NCBI RefSeq assembly: GCF_963678635.1
Contig: NC_087063.1
Location: 29,650,599 to 29,710,598, forward strand
DNA: 60,000 nucleotides
Direction: 5' to 3'
Source of the DNA: Symsagittifera roscoffensis
Taxonomy: Eukaryota; Xenacoelomorpha; Acoela; Convolutidae
The position numbers and the translations under genes were made by a program. Positions 56,896 to 60,000 of this stretch are shown here, piece by piece. The first letter of the stretch is position 1; every line of letters starts with the position of its first letter. The notes below the pieces were generated by a model. The model was not told where the DNA came from, made no database searches, and saw only the letters and a program-made list of their open reading frames with translations.

Positions 56896-57929
56896 TCGTT
56901 TCGAATTGGTCGGCTTCAAAAGGCTTCTGAATGTTCAGTTTTATACGTTTCTCGAACAAAAAAAAAGGAAAAAAACTCTGTCAGTTGATGGGAGCTTTGA
57001 TATCCTTAGAAGTTTACATTCATGATAGTTAACCCTCGTTATTGCAACCGCGTCCTTTTTTTCTTTTTTTATAGTTCAGAACTCGGATCGAATCTCTGAG
57101 CTGGATAAGCTTTTCTAGCCGCTTAAGCTTTGGGAATAACCAAAAGGTTACACAGCGTAAAATATTGTTTTCTAGTTCACACAGAAAAAAAAAATCGTAC
57201 TTCTTATCGAAATTTTTTGGAGCTTATATTTTCAAAGCAATCTGAATATATTAATTTATCCATAACAATTACTTCTATTTTTTCAATTTTGGAAAAAAAG
57301 TATCTACCGAAAAATTTTTCGATCAATTTTTCAAAAGACAAAACAAGAGGTCCGACTTTACAGGAAAATTTTCCATAGTGTACATAATCGTCTAATCAAA
57401 TTTTGTAAGATAAATGTCGATCTATGCTTGATTTTTGAAGAAAAAATGTTTTATGTATTGTTTTAAATTTTCCCTTGTAAATTTTAGATAAATTTAGAGA
57501 TGTTTTATAATAAAAAGATACGGGTGTTTGCAAGATTAGAATTGGGCCGAGTTTGGATGTTTAACGTTTTCTGGTTAAGCGTTAATTGCAATTTGTCACC
57601 GTACACAAATCGATTTTTAAATTGTTTGATGCAAGTTGATTGATTCAAGTATCCATTGGTTAACACCTTAACTAATTAGTGAAACTTCGCTTGAATGTTT
57701 ACCACTATAACCCCAAGTACACTAAAGCCCCCAGTAGATCAATCAGATAATAAAAACGAACATGTACGGTTAAAAATTAGGTGCATGTTTTATTTATATA
57801 AACACAACTCGTAAACCTATGCAACTATTGGTTCAGTACTAACAAAATATGGGTTCACTATGGATGCATTTGTGAATAAAGACACAAAGGTTGTCTAAAA
57901 TAATCTTAAAATTGACAAACGATGTTATA
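56896..57929. other. No clear gene
   Basis: AT-rich. An 82-codon frame at 57130-57378 starts from a non-ATG codon and has no motif. ACTATAACCCCAAGTACAC (57703) faintly recalls the MULE end motifs. Confidence 0.35.
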
Positions 57930-58165
57930 TTTTTTTTTGCTACGTAGGGGGATATAATGGGGGATATAATGGTAAATATCGCTTAACTTTACTTGCGGGA
58001 AAAAGTTTAAACGAAAACAGGATCATCCTTACCGTTTGAAGTTTTGATTTGAATTAATATTACAACCATAGTAATACTACAAACTACAGTGTAAAACAAA
58101 TTTGACCTTTATGGGCAGCTGTAATAGAATAGAAATTAGTGCAATACAGGGGTAGTGGAAAAAAC
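57930..58165 (+). repeat. Inverted repeat arm (left) of nested hairpin
   Basis: Reverse-complement partner of 58543-58745. Shared blocks: GTAAAACAAATTTGAC, ACAAACTACAGTGTAAAAC, TTTAAACGAAAA and the TTGCGGG phrase. About 210 bases, moderately diverged. Confidence 0.75.
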
Positions 58166-58455
58166 CCTAACTTTGTTTCTTCATAACTTGAAGTTTTATG
58201 TTGTTTTTAACTACTGTAAATTTTGTAAATCAAAAGGGGCTTCACAAACTTGCAAGGAATATACTGACTTTTGCCTTAATATCTTTGGTGTTGTATTGTG
58301 ACGCAATTGTGGCATTTCTAGACTGTCTCAATAAAAATTTGATATTTCCCGACCGAAATTCGGTATTTTAAGACTGCGAAAAACGGGCAGATTTTTCCGC
58401 GACCGAGGCAATCAACAAAAATTAAAGTGCAAGTGGAGCAACTATAGAAAATATA

Positions 58456-58778
58456 AGTGCGAAGTTTGTGAATGTTGCATTTTTTTTCTATATTGGCAAA
58501 AACTCTTATTACAGCCGCCCACAAAAGAATGGGGTATTTTCCACTACCTCAGTATTGCACTTATTTCTCTACTATTACAGCCCCCCACAAATGTCAAATT
58601 TGTTTTACACTCTAGTTTGTAGTTTTACTATGATTGTAATAGTATTTCAAATAAAAAATTCAAAGGGTAAGAGATTAGAAAAGAGTCATTTTCGTTTAAA
58701 TTTTCCCCGCAAGCAAAATTTAGGGGCATTTATCATTTTAGCAAAGAAAAACTGCAACATTCACAAACTTCGCACTTG
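58456..58778. repeat. Second, nested inverted pair
   Basis: AGTGCGAAGTTTGTGAATGT (58457-58476) occurs reversed at the other end (to 58778), enclosing the right arm of the larger hairpin. The arrangement implies one element inserted in, or rearranged with, another. Confidence 0.6.
58543..58745 (-). repeat. Inverted repeat arm (right) of nested hairpin
   Basis: Partner of 57930-58165. ORFs crossing it (58468-58779 plus, 58524-58318 minus) are not treated as genes. Confidence 0.75.
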
Positions 58779-58898
58779 AGGTCCGTGACTTTTTTTCAGA
58801 CTTTTCAAAGTCCCAATGATGTAAATTTTCCGGCTGCAAACTCAAAATAAGGACAAAGTTTTATAGTCGCGGTCTGTAGACTTTTTTGAACGGTCTAC

Positions 58899-59098
58899 NN
58901 NNNNNNNNNNNNNNNNNNNNNNNNNNNNNNNNNNNNNNNNNNNNNNNNNNNNNNNNNNNNNNNNNNNNNNNNNNNNNNNNNNNNNNNNNNNNNNNNNNNN
59001 NNNNNNNNNNNNNNNNNNNNNNNNNNNNNNNNNNNNNNNNNNNNNNNNNNNNNNNNNNNNNNNNNNNNNNNNNNNNNNNNNNNNNNNNNNNNNNNNNN
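58899..59098. other. Assembly gap (200 N)
   Basis: Exactly 200 N. The round number suggests a placeholder of unknown true length. The flanks differ in nature: hairpin repeat before, Gypsy pol after. Confidence 0.98.
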
Positions 59099-60000
59099 CC
59101 TTACGCCAACTTTTGAAAAACACAGAAAAGAACAAACCACTTGATTGGTCAATAGAGCATAACAAAGCTTTCAAAAACATATTACAATTGGTAGCTGAAA
59201 TAAGACCAAACAGACATTTTGACCAGCACCTTGAAACAGGCATTGTATGTGATGCATCTATCACGGGCTTAGGAGCCGCACTGGAACACTATTCACCGGA
59301 GGGTTGGGTCGCCGTAGCATAATATCAAGTTTCCCAAACTCCTAGAGGAAAAACATTCGGTAACGAACTAGGACTATTAGGAGTAGTTTGGCAATCGAAC
59401 ATTTCAAATACTATCAATACGGAAAACATTTCACCGTCATCACAGACCACCAAGCTTTAATCAGCGCTTTAAACGCTAGAGAAAGATCTAAAAAAAGCCA
59501 AAGCCGGCTCATACGTTGGATCGAGCGATTGATACCCTTTCGTTTTGATATCAAACACCTCGCGGGGAATAAAATGGGTTTAACAGATTATATGTCCCGA
59601 AATCCAGTTGGATTGGCAATACCCCCTAGTGAGTACGAAGAGGAATTTGTTGTACCATTAAATAGGACATTCATAACTAACTTAGAAATTATTGACAACG
59701 TCATTCTAAATAACTTAGCCAACCAAAACAAAGCACCGTATGAGCTGATCAAAAAGCGCGCGAAAAACAAAGGGATTATAAATGCCAATTCAAACGCTCA
59801 AATAACAACCCAATATTCTAAACTTTCCGCACTCGGTCAATCTCAAACTAGCAACAAAAATCAGTTTCATTCACAACTCGCTAGAAAACAGTTAATTCTC
59901 TCTCAATTGAAAAGCAAGAACAATCAAACAATCTGCAAAAACTCAGATCACGCCATTTCGACAATCCCCGAAAAGCAACGAATGAGCCACAGAACTGACC
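59099..60000 (+). pseudogene. Ty3/Gypsy pol relic: RNase H and following region
   Basis: Would degrade the RNA strand during element replication. From the gap edge: RT-to-RNase H connection (DWSIEHNKAFKNI, HFDQHLETGIV), then the RNase H start VCDASITGLGAAL with the catalytic Asp, then an in-frame TAA at about 59320, then NELGLLGVVW (second acidic residue). A one-base loss near 59391 shifts the frame, and HFKYYQYGKHFTVITDHQAL (third catalytic Asp) follows, then RWIERLIPFRFDIKHLAG and DYMSRNP, the usual end of Gypsy RNase H. The frame stays open to the window end, so integrase may lie beyond it. The 5' part is lost in the gap. It is better preserved than the RT relics at 14-28 kb and on the opposite strand, so probably a different insertion. 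Confidence 0.9.

Noticed and set aside
1-60000. CRISPR arrays, bacterial operons, rRNA or complete tRNA genes
   Set aside because: None found; the repeats present have no regular spacers, and no structure-conserved RNA gene could be recognised.

Overview
The window is AT-rich eukaryotic DNA, most likely from an invertebrate animal. The evidence is spliced coding exons with clear GT/AG signals, a FLYWCH/MULE DNA transposon, Ty3/Gypsy retrotransposon relics, minisatellites and long inverted repeats. I cannot name the species. There is a 200-base assembly gap at 58899-59098. Nothing bacterial, viral or CRISPR-like was found.

Region by region. (1) 1-4.5 kb and 30.7-30.8 kb: three minus-strand exons with compatible phases form one candidate host gene. 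Exon 1 (30830-30678) carries the first half of a RING finger, exon 2 (4528-4375) the last cysteine pair, and exon 3 (3381-1844) a low-complexity linker with a 62-residue duplication followed by a beta-rich C-terminal half. The joined length is exactly 615 codons including the stop. The 26.1-kb first intron holds everything between. (2) 4.9-7.1 kb: dispersed hairpin-bearing repeats and a small foldback element. (3) 7.6-10.2 kb: a dead MULE transposon with degenerate terminal inverted repeats. (4) 10.35-11.05 kb: a GC-rich short repeat and a weak ORF. (5) 11.4-32.4 kb: a modular array built from Ty3/Gypsy fragments (minus strand) and modules B and C, including a nearly perfect 5746-bp tandem duplication (15334-21080 / 21081-26826); a gag-protease relic lies at 28.7-30.1 kb.

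(6) 34.4-48.7 kb: a very large inverted repeat (arms about 4.7 and 3.4 kb) around a 6.2-kb centre. The arms end in short palindromic subrepeats and carry a two-zinc-finger ORF that is intact in the left arm and broken in the right. The centre holds several small coding-like ORFs or exons, mostly minus strand, one with a promoter-like block of TATAAATA and three repeated CCAAT motifs. This is the best candidate for an undescribed element: a foldback-type composite with cargo. (7) 49.1-54.3 kb: a second inverted repeat. (8) 55.1-55.7 kb: a decayed coding sequence of unknown family. (9) 56.1-58.8 kb: inverted-orientation copies of repeats seen earlier and a nested hairpin. (10) 59.1-60 kb: a Ty3/Gypsy pol relic (RNase H onward) running off the window.

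Most of the sequence is therefore decayed mobile DNA. The RING gene is the one convincing host gene; the ORFs in the centre of the large inverted repeat are the most interesting unknowns. All identities come from reading motifs by eye; no database search was possible.
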